Part shown: positions 8,117-16,450 of the stretch, piece after piece
Position numbering within the stretch: position 1 is the stretch's first letter
How the letters are laid out: each line of letters begins with the position of its first letter
Assembly: GCA_017441205.1 (NCBI GenBank)
Contig: JAFRYG010000180.1
Location: 1-32,303 of the forward strand
Direction: 5' to 3'
DNA length: 32,303 nucleotides
From: Pseudomonadota bacterium
GTDB taxonomy: Bacteria; Myxococcota_A; Bradymonadia; UBA4248
The notes under the pieces: model-generated
The model's input: only the letters and a program-made list of their open reading frames with translations
Told to the model about the DNA's origin: nothing
Database searches by the model: none
Position numbers and translations under genes: made by a program

Positions 8117-11026
8117 ATGTTAAAAAAACACGCGAGTTTATGGCTGAGTATTCTGGGATGTCTGGCTGTTTTGGGTTGTGCGGAATCGAATGATCCGCTG
8201 CCTGTATCTGTTAATCCCGGGACCACCACACCTGCTGTATGTGGTAATAATAAATGTGAAGCCGGTGAAACCACCGATAATTGTCTTCAGGACTGCCCAG
8301 TGTCGCAGCAAGGATCCCGATGCGGCAACAAACTTTGTGAATCCGATGAAAATGCATCAAACTGCCCCGCGGATTGCCAGAGTGAGAGCGGAGAAGTCTG
8401 CGGCGATAATGTATGTTCCGATAACGAAACCCTGGCTTCCTGTCCGTCAGACTGCACCCCCAAATGCGGCAACAAAGCATGTGAAAATTCACGCGGCGAA
8501 GACGTAATGAACTGCCCGGAGGATTGCGGTTGGTGCGGTGATGGTACCTGCAGCAGCAAGCTGGATGAAACATCGACATCGTGCCCCAATGACTGCAAAG
8601 AGAAGGTTTATTGCGGAGACTCCAAATGTGATCCTGGTGAAACGCGCCTGAACTGCCCGGTTGACTGCCCGCCGGAATGTGGTGACGGGCGCTGTGAAGC
8701 TCCACAGGAAACAAAAGATAACTGTGCTCAGGACTGCGATGAGGGAGAAATCGCCCAATACGAATCCGTATGCGGCGATGGCGTTTGCGATGACGATGAA
8801 AAAGAAAACTGCACAGAAGACTGTAAGCCAGAAGAACAGCCCAAACTGCCGCAAGTCACAGAAGCCGAATTCAATTCACTCAAAGAAGGAAAATATCGCT
8901 TCCTGTTTGATTATGAGCTCGTCACCGACCCCTTCAAAGCCCAGAGCGGTGAATCTTCATCAGATGCATTTGAACGCCAGATGAACGAATTCTTCTCGTT
9001 CCCATTCCCCAGCGAGCTTCGTACTGACGAAAAGGGACACCCGATTGTTGCCAATTACCCCTTGCCGAAGAATACCCTTCTGGATACCATCAGCAAACTT
9101 CCGTTCGTCGGCAGTATCGGTGATCTTCTGCCCATGATCTTCAGACTCGTTCAGAGCGAACGAGCCGGTTTCTCCCCCATCGGAGCTTCCTATTTCCGAA
9201 CTTCTGTCACCATCGACAATTACGACTTCCCCAAACCCAAAGATACGCTGTCTGCTGACTCCTGCTTCCAGCTCATCAATGTTGAACCTCAATCCCGCCA
9301 TTATGGAGAACGGGTTCCTCTCTACGTCTCCTATCACCGCGCTGCCAATAAGACCTGGGCCTCAAACGTCCTCGTTATGCGCCCCGTTCCCGGTGCCGGT
9401 GCCAATCCTGGAGATCGCCACATCAGCGTCGTCGGCAACTGCCTGACTGCCAATGGCCGAAAACTCAATCAGTCCAACAAACTGCGATACATCCTCGAAC
9501 AGGCTGCCCCCGAGACCGTCAATAAACGCATGTCGTTCTATGTCGAACAGCTCAATAAACTTGCGGAAGATGGCAAACTCGGCATGAAACTGAGCGATAT
9601 CCGCGCCATGACCGGTTATCAGACACTCAATGCCGCTGTCGAAATGGATCAGATCGCCGCAGACCTCATCGGAAAAGGCCAGGTCGTTACAGATGATAAT
9701 GGCGTCGCTATCGGTGAATGGGCCACAACAACGACAAACGGAACGAATGTCGCCAAATATAACGTCAATATCTTCAGAGGCACATTCAAAACCGTCAATT
9801 ATATGGAGGGAGCATTCCCCTACACTGGCGATGGTGAGGGAGCGATCAATTTCGACGACGAAGGCAAGCTCATTTCGAAGGGTAAAGAGGAAACCGTTCG
9901 ATTCACCATCGTCATGCCAAGAACAGACATGCCCGAAAAAGGATGGCCCATCGCTGTCTATGGTCATGGAACAGGCGGCAATTCAGATACTCACTGCCGC
10001 TGGGGCAATGACGAAGGTATCGTACTCGCCAATGGCGGATATACAGCTGCCGGCAGCAAACCCACCGATAAAGCCGTTCCGATGGCTATGATCGGATTTG
10101 ACGCAAGTCTCCATGGAAAACGCGGCGAAGAAGGAAAGGAAATTTCCGACGGCGACTTCATTATGATGCTTATGCAGAATCCTCTGGTCGTCCGCGAAAG
10201 CTGGCGCCAGACCGTCACCGATATGCTCGTGATCTACGACCTGCTCGACAGGGGCAAGTTCGTCCTGCCCCCGATTCCCGGTTCCAAAGATAAGAAAAAT
10301 GTCATTTTCGATCCAAGCTACGGCATGTATATGGGACACAGCCAGGGTTCTCAGGAAGCCGGACTTCTGCTCGGTCTGACACCCAAAATCAAAAATGCGT
10401 TCCTCTCTGCAGGCGGCGGTGGTGTCATGCTCAGCTTCGTCGATCTTCACCCCGACCTGAGCGGCATCCAGGTTGTGGGTAATATTCTCGGCGGTAAATC
10501 CGTCGCCGATATGGTGGGCTATCTCCTCGGTATGAACGACGGCGATATCTCCTACGACACGTTCCTGACCAATCACATTATCCAGCCATTGACTGACCCA
10601 ATCGATCCCAATAGCTTCACCCGCCGCTTCGTCATGGAACCCCCTGCGGGCTGGGAACCCAAGAATATCGTTCAAACGATTGGCCTTGGTGATCAGAGTA
10701 CCCCACAGGCAGCTCAGTTTGCGATGATCAGTCAAACCGGTCTGCCCCCCATCGGTGAGGTTTTCAAAGTCAGCGATTCCATGGAGCTCGCCGGATTCAC
10801 CAAATCAACCGGCAACACCGTCAGCAATAACGTGACCAATCTCGACGGCAAGAAATCGACCGGTGCATCCATACAGTTCAACTACACCGGCAGTGACAAC
10901 CCCCACTTCGTCATTTACGATATGAAAAGCGCACGTAACGCCTATATCGACTTCTTCAAATCCGTTGTGGAAGGTCATCCAACCGCTTCCGTTTCCGGCG
11001 ACCAAACCGGTGGTAACAGTTATTAA
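8117..11026 (+). CDS. Lipoprotein with eight CGDG-type Cys repeats and alpha/beta-hydrolase-like region
   Basis: 969 aa. GGGAGGA (8107-8113) places the start at ATG 8117. The signal peptide ends in the lipobox VLGC. Roughly residues 33-236 carry eight repeats of the form CG[DN]xxCxxxExxxxCxxDC. From about residue 260 to the end lies a large domain with alpha/beta-hydrolase signs: WPIAVYGHGTGG, then the nucleophile elbow GHSQG (Ser about residue 742), followed by SAGGGG and, near the C-terminus, DNPHFVIYD, which may supply the His. I infer a surface-attached esterase or lipase-like enzyme; the acid residue and substrate are not assignable by eye. It appears monocistronic, with hairpins after the stop. 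Confidence 0.75.
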   Translation: MLKKHASLWLSILGCLAVLGCAESNDPLPVSVNPGTTTPAVCGNNKCEAGETTDNCLQDCPVSQQGSRCGNKLCESDENASNCPADCQSESGEVCGDNVCSDNETLASCPSDCTPKCGNKACENSRGEDVMNCPEDCGWCGDGTCSSKLDETSTSCPNDCKEKVYCGDSKCDPGETRLNCPVDCPPECGDGRCEAPQETKDNCAQDCDEGEIAQYESVCGDGVCDDDEKENCTEDCKPEEQPKLPQVTEAEFNSLKEGKYRFLFDYELVTDPFKAQSGESSSDAFERQMNEFFSFPFPSELRTDEKGHPIVANYPLPKNTLLDTISKLPFVGSIGDLLPMIFRLVQSERAGFSPIGASYFRTSVTIDNYDFPKPKDTLSADSCFQLINVEPQSRHYGERVPLYVSYHRAANKTWASNVLVMRPVPGAGANPGDRHISVVGNCLTANGRKLNQSNKLRYILEQAAPETVNKRMSFYVEQLNKLAEDGKLGMKLSDIRAMTGYQTLNAAVEMDQIAADLIGKGQVVTDDNGVAIGEWATTTTNGTNVAKYNVNIFRGTFKTVNYMEGAFPYTGDGEGAINFDDEGKLISKGKEETVRFTIVMPRTDMPEKGWPIAVYGHGTGGNSDTHCRWGNDEGIVLANGGYTAAGSKPTDKAVPMAMIGFDASLHGKRGEEGKEISDGDFIMMLMQNPLVVRESWRQTVTDMLVIYDLLDRGKFVLPPIPGSKDKKNVIFDPSYGMYMGHSQGSQEAGLLLGLTPKIKNAFLSAGGGGVMLSFVDLHPDLSGIQVVGNILGGKSVADMVGYLLGMNDGDISYDTFLTNHIIQPLTDPIDPNSFTRRFVMEPPAGWEPKNIVQTIGLGDQSTPQAAQFAMISQTGLPPIGEVFKVSDSMELAGFTKSTGNTVSNNVTNLDGKKSTGASIQFNYTGSDNPHFVIYDMKSARNAYIDFFKSVVEGHPTASVSGDQTGGNSY
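8247..8825 (+). repeat. Eight CG[DN]xxC...C..DC coding repeats
   Basis: The eight units are each about 18-20 residues and start at CGNNKC, CGNKLC, CGDNVC, CGNKAC, CGDGTC, CGDSKC, CGDGRC and CGDGVC. Each ends in C-x-x-DC. Four Cys per unit plus conserved Asp/Glu suggest small disulfide-knotted, possibly metal-binding modules (inference). Confidence 0.8.
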
Positions 11027-11043
11027 TCATTTTGGGGCTCGCC

Positions 11044-11067
11044 TATGGGAGCCTGACGGCTCCCATA
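11044..11067. repeat. Perfect 10-bp hairpin after hydrolase lipoprotein
   Basis: TATGGGAGCC (11044-11053) pairs perfectly with GGCTCCCATA (11058-11067), loop TGAC. There is no immediate T-tract. Together with the next hairpin and the T-rich 11107-11123 stretch it probably ends transcription of the upstream gene. Confidence 0.7.
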
Positions 11068-11080
11068 CAGCTCGCTTTTC

Positions 11081-11123
11081 GGCGCTATTGCTCTGCAATA
11101 CGCGCCTTCTTTCTTTTTATTAT
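11081..11123 (+). terminator. Bulged hairpin (family member 2, reverse orientation) with T-rich tail
   Basis: GGCGC-TATTGC (11081-11091) pairs with GCAATA-C-GCGCC (11095-11106), leaving C11101 bulged. Read on the minus strand this is the same GC-G-TATTG...CAATA-GC layout as at 1026, 24700 and 24740. TTCTTTCTTTTT-type sequence follows, so it may act as a terminator for the + strand transcript ending at 11026. Confidence 0.6.
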
Positions 11124-11140
11124 TTCCCAATGGACCGCCC

Positions 11141-11875
11141 ATGAAATTCAAAATCTGGCGTCAGGCCGATGCCAATACCGAAGGTCACTTTGAAACATTC
11201 GAACTGACTGTCGATCCGGAAGCTTCCCTGCTCGAAAGCATGGATGCGATCAATGAATCTCTCGTCAAAAAAGGAAAAGATCCCATCGCCTTCGATTCCG
11301 ACTGCCGCGAAGGTATCTGCGGATGCTGCGGACTGGTCGTCGATGGCGTCCCCCATGGACCGGTCCCCAAAACGACAACATGCCAGCTCCACATGCACCA
11401 TTTTGCCGGTCGCGATGAAATCACCATCGAACCCTTCCGCGCCAAAACGATGCCCATCATCAAGGATTGCATGATCGATAAATCCGCTCTGGAACGCGTG
11501 GCAAAAGCCGGCGGCTTCATCAGTGTTCGAACCGGTCAGCAGCCCGAAGCCAACTCCATCCTAATTCCAAAGAAAAAAGCCGATGAGGCTTTCAGCTATG
11601 CTGCATGCATCGGCTGCGGCGCATGCGTAGCCGCATGTTCCAATGGTGCCGCACACCTGTTTACAGGTGCAAAAATCGCACAGCTCCTCGCGCTTCCCCA
11701 GGGAAACCCGGAACGAAGTTCAAGAGCCTCGGCCATGGTCGCTCAAATTCAGAAAGAAGGTTTCGGCGGATGCTCCAACGAAGGCGAATGCGAAGCCGTT
11801 TGTCCGAAACAGGTAAAAACAGGCGCCATCGCAGCCATGAATCGCGAATATATTCGTTCTATCTTTGTAAAATAA
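11141..11875 (+). CDS. sdhB: Succinate dehydrogenase/fumarate reductase iron-sulfur subunit
   Basis: 244 aa, normal length. It carries electrons between the FAD subunit and quinone in complex II. The 2Fe-2S site is in DCREGICGCCG with C55, C60, C63 and the later C81 in TTTCQLHMHHF. The ferredoxin-like half has CIGCGACVAAC (C156, C159, C162, C166) and then CSNEGECEAVCPK for the 4Fe-4S and 3Fe-4S clusters. HMHHF, IEPFRAKTMPIIKD and MNREY are features of the Bacteroidetes/Campylobacterota/deltaproteobacterial branch rather than E. coli SdhB. No sdhA (flavoprotein) or sdhC (cytochrome b) lies next to it: a lipoprotein gene is upstream and a convergent gene downstream. The FrdB alternative cannot be excluded from sequence alone. 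Confidence 0.9.
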   Translation: MKFKIWRQADANTEGHFETFELTVDPEASLLESMDAINESLVKKGKDPIAFDSDCREGICGCCGLVVDGVPHGPVPKTTTCQLHMHHFAGRDEITIEPFRAKTMPIIKDCMIDKSALERVAKAGGFISVRTGQQPEANSILIPKKKADEAFSYAACIGCGACVAACSNGAAHLFTGAKIAQLLALPQGNPERSSRASAMVAQIQKEGFGGCSNEGECEAVCPKQVKTGAIAAMNREYIRSIFVK

Positions 11876-11885
11876 TTAAACGCAC

Positions 11886-11925
11886 ATTCCTCATGTACCG
11901 CAAAATACCGGCAAACATGAGGAAT
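11886..11925. terminator. Bidirectional terminator between convergent genes
   Basis: ATTCCTCATGT (11886-11896) and ACATGAGGAAT (11915-11925) are perfect inverted repeats around an 18-nt loop. They lie between sdhB (+) and the minus-strand beta-helix gene. T-rich sequence follows on the + strand side (TCTGCTTTATTC). Confidence 0.7.
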
Positions 11926-11931
11926 TCTGCT

Positions 11932-13056
11932 TTATTCAATTGAACTCACGGCATCACAATAAGACATTCCACGGGACATCTTTTCCCGAAGAGTTTTTCT
12001 GAGTTCCTCAAAAGATATTTGTTCAGTCCCGCTATGCCCGCAGACGGGAAACGATGACAGATTCAGGGATTTGGCTGGTGCGTGAACCAGTTCTATAGCT
12101 TTCTCATGTGCTGCAATTTCTGGCGTATTTCCGCATTCCCGATGATACTTCAGGCTGACGGCCAGCTTCTCTGCAAACTTCGACAGACGCTTTCGGCGTT
12201 CCGTCAGCCCCGATTCTATTCTCTTCAAACCGGATTCCATTAAAAAGGAAGATTCTGTCTCCCGGAATAGCGGCAGACGTATCTGCTGATACCATAATTT
12301 CAAATAATCCAGTTGTTCAATATAATATAATGTATTTTCGACTTTAACATCCGGTCGATGAATAGCTTCGGGTTCAAATGTTTTATCGAGCACCTTACTG
12401 TCTGTACAAACAATATGATCATTTAATATATTTTTGGTAATTTTTGAACCCGCACCGACGACAGCACCAAACCCCACGATGACGGGACTTACAATCTGAG
12501 TCTGTCCACCGATAAAGATGGGGCGCTGATTCAAAAAAACGCCCTGAACGACATTCCCGAATATTGAAGCAAATTTATCCCCCTGAGGCGTATAGTTATA
12601 AAGCGCCATACAGGATCCAATTTCAGAATGTACCTTGCGGCTGAGGCCGCCAGCCATCAATGCATCACAAAAGTTGATGAGTGATCCTGCCACGACATGG
12701 GGAAAGAAAATCGTCTGCTTGAGTCCGACCGTATGTCCGAGCTCAACCCCCTCCTCAAGCAGACAGCCTTCGCGGATCTCTGCACCATTGCGAACGATGA
12801 CTCCGTCCAGAAGCGTACATTCCCGATAAACGCCCTGCATTGCGCGAGATTGGGCTCCAATCTGGGCATTCTCAACCAATGCCCCCCCGCCTTCGCCAAT
12901 CCGCGCATTCCGGCCAATATAGGTTTCGCGACCGCGAAGAATACATCCGGGATAGATCACTGCTCCCGGTTGGATGCGCTCAACATCGATATCTTCAAGA
13001 ACAACAGCCGAAGGACATGGAATACGTACACCTCGTTCAATGAGCGCTGAGATCAT
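11932..13056 (-). CDS. Left-handed beta-helix (hexapeptide-repeat) protein, GlmU/NDP-sugar pyrophosphorylase C-terminal-like
   Basis: About 374 aa. Roughly residues 30-245 are hexapeptide-type repeats ([IVL]-G-x4 turns such as IYPGCILRGRETYIGRNARIG and VIVGFGAVVGAGSKITKNI), the left-handed beta-helix fold of acyltransferases and of the C-terminal half of GlmU-type proteins. The central GHTVGLKQTIFF and SEIGSCMALYNYTP-like stretch with GGLSRK resembles UDP-sugar pyrophosphorylase-associated beta-helix proteins. The C-terminal 120 residues are helical and charged and lack hexapeptides. No nucleotidyltransferase domain is present, so enzymatic activity is unproven. Start M at 13056 is chosen because the repeats begin right after it and AAAGGA lies upstream. 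This start overlaps the end of the MORN gene by 20 nt in another frame, implying coupled translation. Confidence 0.65.
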   Translation of the reverse strand: MISALIERGVRIPCPSAVVLEDIDVERIQPGAVIYPGCILRGRETYIGRNARIGEGGGALVENAQIGAQSRAMQGVYRECTLLDGVIVRNGAEIREGCLLEEGVELGHTVGLKQTIFFPHVVAGSLINFCDALMAGGLSRKVHSEIGSCMALYNYTPQGDKFASIFGNVVQGVFLNQRPIFIGGQTQIVSPVIVGFGAVVGAGSKITKNILNDHIVCTDSKVLDKTFEPEAIHRPDVKVENTLYYIEQLDYLKLWYQQIRLPLFRETESSFLMESGLKRIESGLTERRKRLSKFAEKLAVSLKYHRECGNTPEIAAHEKAIELVHAPAKSLNLSSFPVCGHSGTEQISFEELRKTLREKMSRGMSYCDAVSSIE

Positions 13057-15439
13057 TTTCTTTTCCTTTAACGTACGTTGCGGCTTTCCAAACCTCTCCC
13101 AGTGAACGCCACCATGTCCATTGCCCTTCACGCAGGCCTTCTATAAACTCCCCCTCCCCTTTCTTCTTGCCATCGGGATAAAACTGCGTCCATGTACCGG
13201 TCTCTTTGCCATCAGCAAACACGCCCTTTTCATGCAGCGAACCATCCGGATAATACCACTTCCATTCGCCATTGCGTTTGCCGTTTGCAAACTCACCTTC
13301 GCTCGAAATACTGCCGGTTTGAGCATGATAGGTACTCCAATGGCCGGATTCGACACCATTCTCGTAGCGGCCATCAAACTTCTTACTTCCATTTTCGTAA
13401 TATCCGGTCCAGTTTCCAATCCGGCGATCGAGCAGATATTCTCCCTTCAGCATGAGTTTGCCATTGGGATAATAGTATTCCCAAATGCCATTCATGTGGC
13501 CAAGATGAATCGATCCCCTCTTCTCCAGAGTTCCATTTTCGTTGTACCACATCCATTGTGCTTCGCGAACATGATACATCGCCAGCGGATTCTCGCGATT
13601 GACAGCACAAACTTTACAGCCGATCTCGCGCCTTTCTTCATCTATTTTGTACTCACCGCGAATCTGTGAACATGCTTTCGCATCATCAGATACAATTTCG
13701 TTGGAATCATAGACGGCTGTATACCAAGGGGTATCACTCTTTTTCAGATAAAACTTCCACTCACCCTGCCGAATTGCATCGCCGAATCCCGGATACATCT
13801 TACCCGATGACAGCTTGGAACCATCCGTATAATAACGCGTCTGCTCATATGGACCATGGTCGGTATAGTTTGTATCATATGCCACCTGCCCAGCATGCGT
13901 ATAATCGTAACACATGCCGATAGCCCGATCCTGTTTGAAGTTATACCGATAGGCGACATGCCCATCCGTATAAAATGCCGTCACCAGTCCATGCCGCGTC
14001 CCCAGAAGGTAGTGAACTTCCGAAGATAACACGCCATTCGAAAACCAGACTTTCGAGACGCCATTCAGGACACCGCCTTTATACATCCGTTCGGATTCCA
14101 GACTTCCCGTATCATACCAGGTTTTCCAAAGACCTGTTTTTTCTCCATTGGAGTACTTGCCCTCTTCCTTGGGATAACCATTGTACCACCAGGACTTAAA
14201 ATGCCCCATCCCAGCAATGATCGTCGAAGGCTCCCCCATCGGAGTTCCTTCTTTCGTCAAATAGGAGACCACGCCATCCGGCACACCTTTCTTTACGGTG
14301 TACTTCGCAAGCAGCTCACCTGACGGATGGTATTCATGAACGACGCCATCAATCACATTCTGCTGAAGAGGAACGGTTTTCCACTTCTCACCAGTGCCAT
14401 AAAAGTAAATCTCACGATATACATTGCCTACAGAATTTTTGCACAGTACCTTTTTCTCATCATGATCATAATCCAGATATGCAGGGATCGGTGCTTTGGG
14501 ATTATTTTCCGGCTTGCACAAATCAAAAGTCGGCTGATCGTTGGCATTGCCCGTAGCATCATAATTAATTTTCAGCCAGGGATTGCCTGCTGTCGTAAAC
14601 AGCTGAATTTTCCCGACGCGAATTCCCTCCAGTTCGGGATAATCCGAAACGCTGTAACCTTCGACGATTTTAACACCGTCGCCATTAAACCATTCAGTCC
14701 AGTAAGCTTCTGTGTTCGCGGGCATTCCTTCCGGCAGTTCAGTTTGAAGAGCCTTGCGGTCGTAATACCGACGCATGCTAATCATGCCTGGTTCCTCAAA
14801 AATATCCCATTTCCCCACAGGTTTGCCATCTTCATATTGTCCAAGAGCTGTCGGAAGGCACTCAAGATAACGTTCAAATTTGCCGCTTCTGACCCCATTT
14901 TTGTAGGTCGTGACTTCTTCCAGAGCGCCCATCTCATTCCACACAAATTCTGTACCATCCAGTACTCCATTGGAATATGAAGTCAGTTTGCGCGTAAATT
15001 CATTCGGAGCATTCAGAATGACGCTCCATCCCTCCTGCAGATTATCCTTTTGCCAAACATAGCCGTAGATCTTATCACTCTGAATATCCTGATACGACTT
15101 TTCCTGTTTTACAAATACCCACCGCCCCTGGGCATCACCGCGAATGCTGCATCCAACGCGAACCAGCTCATCGTTATCCATCGAATATATCATGTCAGCG
15201 GATGGCCCCCATTTGCCGCCCGCATTCTGGCAATCCGAAGGTGAAACAATATTCATTACCCCATCGGGCTTCGGGGGCACAAACGACAGAGAATAGGGAT
15301 CCATAGGCGGGTACGAAATCAAATCAGGATTGCTCAAATCCGGACGCTCAGGAAGCGGGTCTTCCTGAGCACAGACAGGTACCGCCCATAATACACATGC
15401 CATCCACACTAAATGAAAACCTGGATTTTTAAAACTCAT
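13037..15439 (-). CDS. Secreted MORN-repeat (MORN_2/YwqK-type) protein
   Basis: About 800 aa. The start at 15439 gives a signal peptide (MSFKNPGFHLVWMACVLWAV..VCA|QED) with AGAGG upstream; the open frame to 15499 adds an implausible leader. The mature part is a long chain of MORN_2-type units of about 22 residues with the pattern G-x-W-x-x-[YW]-[YW]-x-[ND]-G-x-x-x-x-x-G-x-[YF]. The clearest are the C-terminal copies: GIWEYYYPNGKLMLKGEYL, GNWTGYYENGSKKFDGRYE, GEWKWYYPDGSLHEKGVFA and GTWTQFYPDGKKKGEGEF. Weaker copies run back to about residue 150. Proteins of this type are sometimes labelled YwqK-family antitoxin, but the role of large secreted versions is unknown, and no toxin gene is adjacent. 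It is the first gene of a two-gene operon with the beta-helix protein. Confidence 0.75.
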   Translation of the reverse strand: MSFKNPGFHLVWMACVLWAVPVCAQEDPLPERPDLSNPDLISYPPMDPYSLSFVPPKPDGVMNIVSPSDCQNAGGKWGPSADMIYSMDNDELVRVGCSIRGDAQGRWVFVKQEKSYQDIQSDKIYGYVWQKDNLQEGWSVILNAPNEFTRKLTSYSNGVLDGTEFVWNEMGALEEVTTYKNGVRSGKFERYLECLPTALGQYEDGKPVGKWDIFEEPGMISMRRYYDRKALQTELPEGMPANTEAYWTEWFNGDGVKIVEGYSVSDYPELEGIRVGKIQLFTTAGNPWLKINYDATGNANDQPTFDLCKPENNPKAPIPAYLDYDHDEKKVLCKNSVGNVYREIYFYGTGEKWKTVPLQQNVIDGVVHEYHPSGELLAKYTVKKGVPDGVVSYLTKEGTPMGEPSTIIAGMGHFKSWWYNGYPKEEGKYSNGEKTGLWKTWYDTGSLESERMYKGGVLNGVSKVWFSNGVLSSEVHYLLGTRHGLVTAFYTDGHVAYRYNFKQDRAIGMCYDYTHAGQVAYDTNYTDHGPYEQTRYYTDGSKLSSGKMYPGFGDAIRQGEWKFYLKKSDTPWYTAVYDSNEIVSDDAKACSQIRGEYKIDEERREIGCKVCAVNRENPLAMYHVREAQWMWYNENGTLEKRGSIHLGHMNGIWEYYYPNGKLMLKGEYLLDRRIGNWTGYYENGSKKFDGRYENGVESGHWSTYHAQTGSISSEGEFANGKRNGEWKWYYPDGSLHEKGVFADGKETGTWTQFYPDGKKKGEGEFIEGLREGQWTWWRSLGEVWKAATYVKGKENDLSAH

Positions 15440-15690
15440 ATCCAGAATACCTCTCAACACTACTGACGCAATTTCATTAATTTGACCCATACGAGCCAAA
15501 TCTTTGCGTATTATCCTTTATCTGAATCCGTTAATCAATCCTTCAATCGCATTCTGACAATACCAAAGCGATGCTTTTTGCCCCAAACAAATCCTGTCGT
15601 AAAAAAAATTTCACACCAAAGTGAAACAATCTCCCTCTCGATGGCATCATGAGAATGAAGGAATGCTCCTTCCCTGTTTGGAGGTGACGT

Positions 15691-15714
15691 ATGTTTTTAT
15701 CCGGATTTGTCTAA
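15691..15714 (+). CDS. Micro-ORF of seven residues with perfect Shine-Dalgarno
   Basis: GGAGGTGA (15680-15687) is a textbook anti-SD complement spaced 6 nt (from GGAGG) ahead of ATG 15691, which opens MFLSGFV then TAA. It is followed directly by a promoter and hairpin region. It could be a leader peptide, a fortuitous site, or the remnant of a decayed gene. A GTG reading inside the same site (15684) would give about 16 residues in another frame. Confidence 0.25.
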   Translation: MFLSGFV

Positions 15715-15735
15715 TGACATGCCCCCCGATATAAT
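15707..15735 (+). promoter_or_regulatory. Sigma70-like promoter TTGTCT-N17-TATAAT
   Basis: TTGTCT at 15707-15712 and a perfect TATAAT at 15730-15735 are separated by exactly 17 nt. Transcription would start near 15742, at the beginning of a structured stretch that ends in a T7 tract. Confidence 0.5.
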
Positions 15736-15741
15736 GCACGA

Positions 15742-15834
15742 ACGACCGAGGGGCGGTGTACATCATTATCGTATCCGGACGCGGTAGATGATGATGGTGT
15801 GTCGTGCATGCCAGGCACATTGGTATCTTTTTTT
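15742..15834 (+). ncRNA. Candidate small RNA of about 93 nt
   Basis: From the predicted start, ACGAC (15742-15746) can pair with GTCGT (15801-15805). Inside, ATCATTATC (15762-15770) pairs with GATGATGAT (15787-15795) with one G-U, and continues with single-base bulges through CCG/CGG (15775-15777/15782-15784). A second hairpin, ATGCCA (15808-15813) with TGGTAT (15821-15826), is followed by C and seven Ts (15828-15834), as in an intrinsic terminator. An 8-bp outer pairing, ATGCACGA/TCGTGCAT (15734-15741/15802-15809), is an alternative. I recognise no known RNA family. The assignment rests on promoter, fold and terminator together. Confidence 0.4.
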
Positions 15835-15925
15835 ACGACGCCTTTCGTCGGAAAGGGGGTAGTGTGCCAAGACCGTGCGTATTTTGGGTTGGACGGCGAG
15901 TCGGCGGGCGGGAAGGGAGAGAGCG

Positions 15926-15943
15926 GATAACCCTTGGGTTATC
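15926..15943. repeat. 18-bp perfect palindrome GATAACCC/GGGTTATC
   Basis: GATAACCC (15926-15933), TT, GGGTTATC (15936-15943). The two-base centre is too small for an RNA loop without opening the stem, so a protein-binding dyad is as likely as a hairpin. Confidence 0.7.
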
Positions 15944-15947
15944 TGGA

Positions 15948-15980
15948 TCTATATCGCTTCTATATCGCTAAAATCTATAT
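15948..15980. repeat. 11-bp tandem repeat TCTATATCGCT
   Basis: Two exact copies at 15948-15958 and 15959-15969, then AAAA and a third partial copy TCTATAT (15974-15980). One helical turn of spacing would put the copies on the same DNA face; no function is assignable. Confidence 0.8.
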
Positions 15981-16410
15981 AGGCCAGTTTCCGATTCTCA
16001 CCATCATGGGCTTCTTCATACCACGTCAGATGCATCGCAAAACCAATAATCCTTACCGGTTTCAGAGCTCCTGACGACCAGAACTGTTGGCAGAGAGACG
16101 GTGAAAATACTCAAAATTCCAAATTCCAGGTTCAAAACGATGAGTTTCCGAATTTATAATAATTATATTCCCATTTATTGGCAGAACCTGTTTTGGTGAG
16201 TATTCGCCAAGAATTAATGTTACAGAAGCAAAACGCAAACAATAATAAATAGATATTAACTTGACATTATGCATTATTCTTCACAATACGATGCTGTATT
16301 TATATCCAAATTCGCGCCACAACATGGAGAATAGTATCAGGTACAACCTCAATTTTATCTCACATAACCATGCTCAGGTGATTGATTGCCGGTGCCTCCA
16401 TAATTTAAAT

Positions 16411-16450
16411 GTGCAAATCAATGGTTTTCCTGCTAAAATATGGCGGGGGA
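16411..16450 (+). promoter_or_regulatory. Conserved promoter-like block upstream of lipoprotein A
   Basis: GTGCAAATCA followed by TTTTCCTGCTAAAATAT and a G-rich stretch recurs almost unchanged at 21693-21733 ahead of the third paralogue. TGCTAAAAT (16431-16439) fits an extended -10 element (TGn-TAAAAT). No convincing -35 is visible. The ATG of the gene lies 35 nt after the -10. Confidence 0.55.

Noticed and set aside
9983..10735. 250-codon minus frame opposite the hydrolase lipoprotein
   Set aside because: Shadow frame; no start signal or family motifs.
13037..15439. MORN protein as a YwqK antitoxin of a toxin-antitoxin pair
   Set aside because: It has a signal peptide, is far larger than small YwqK proteins and has no adjacent toxin-like gene.
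16261..16289. TTGACA at 16261 as a -35 for lipoprotein A
   Set aside because: No acceptable -10 lies at 16-18 nt; the conserved block at 16411-16450 is a better promoter candidate.
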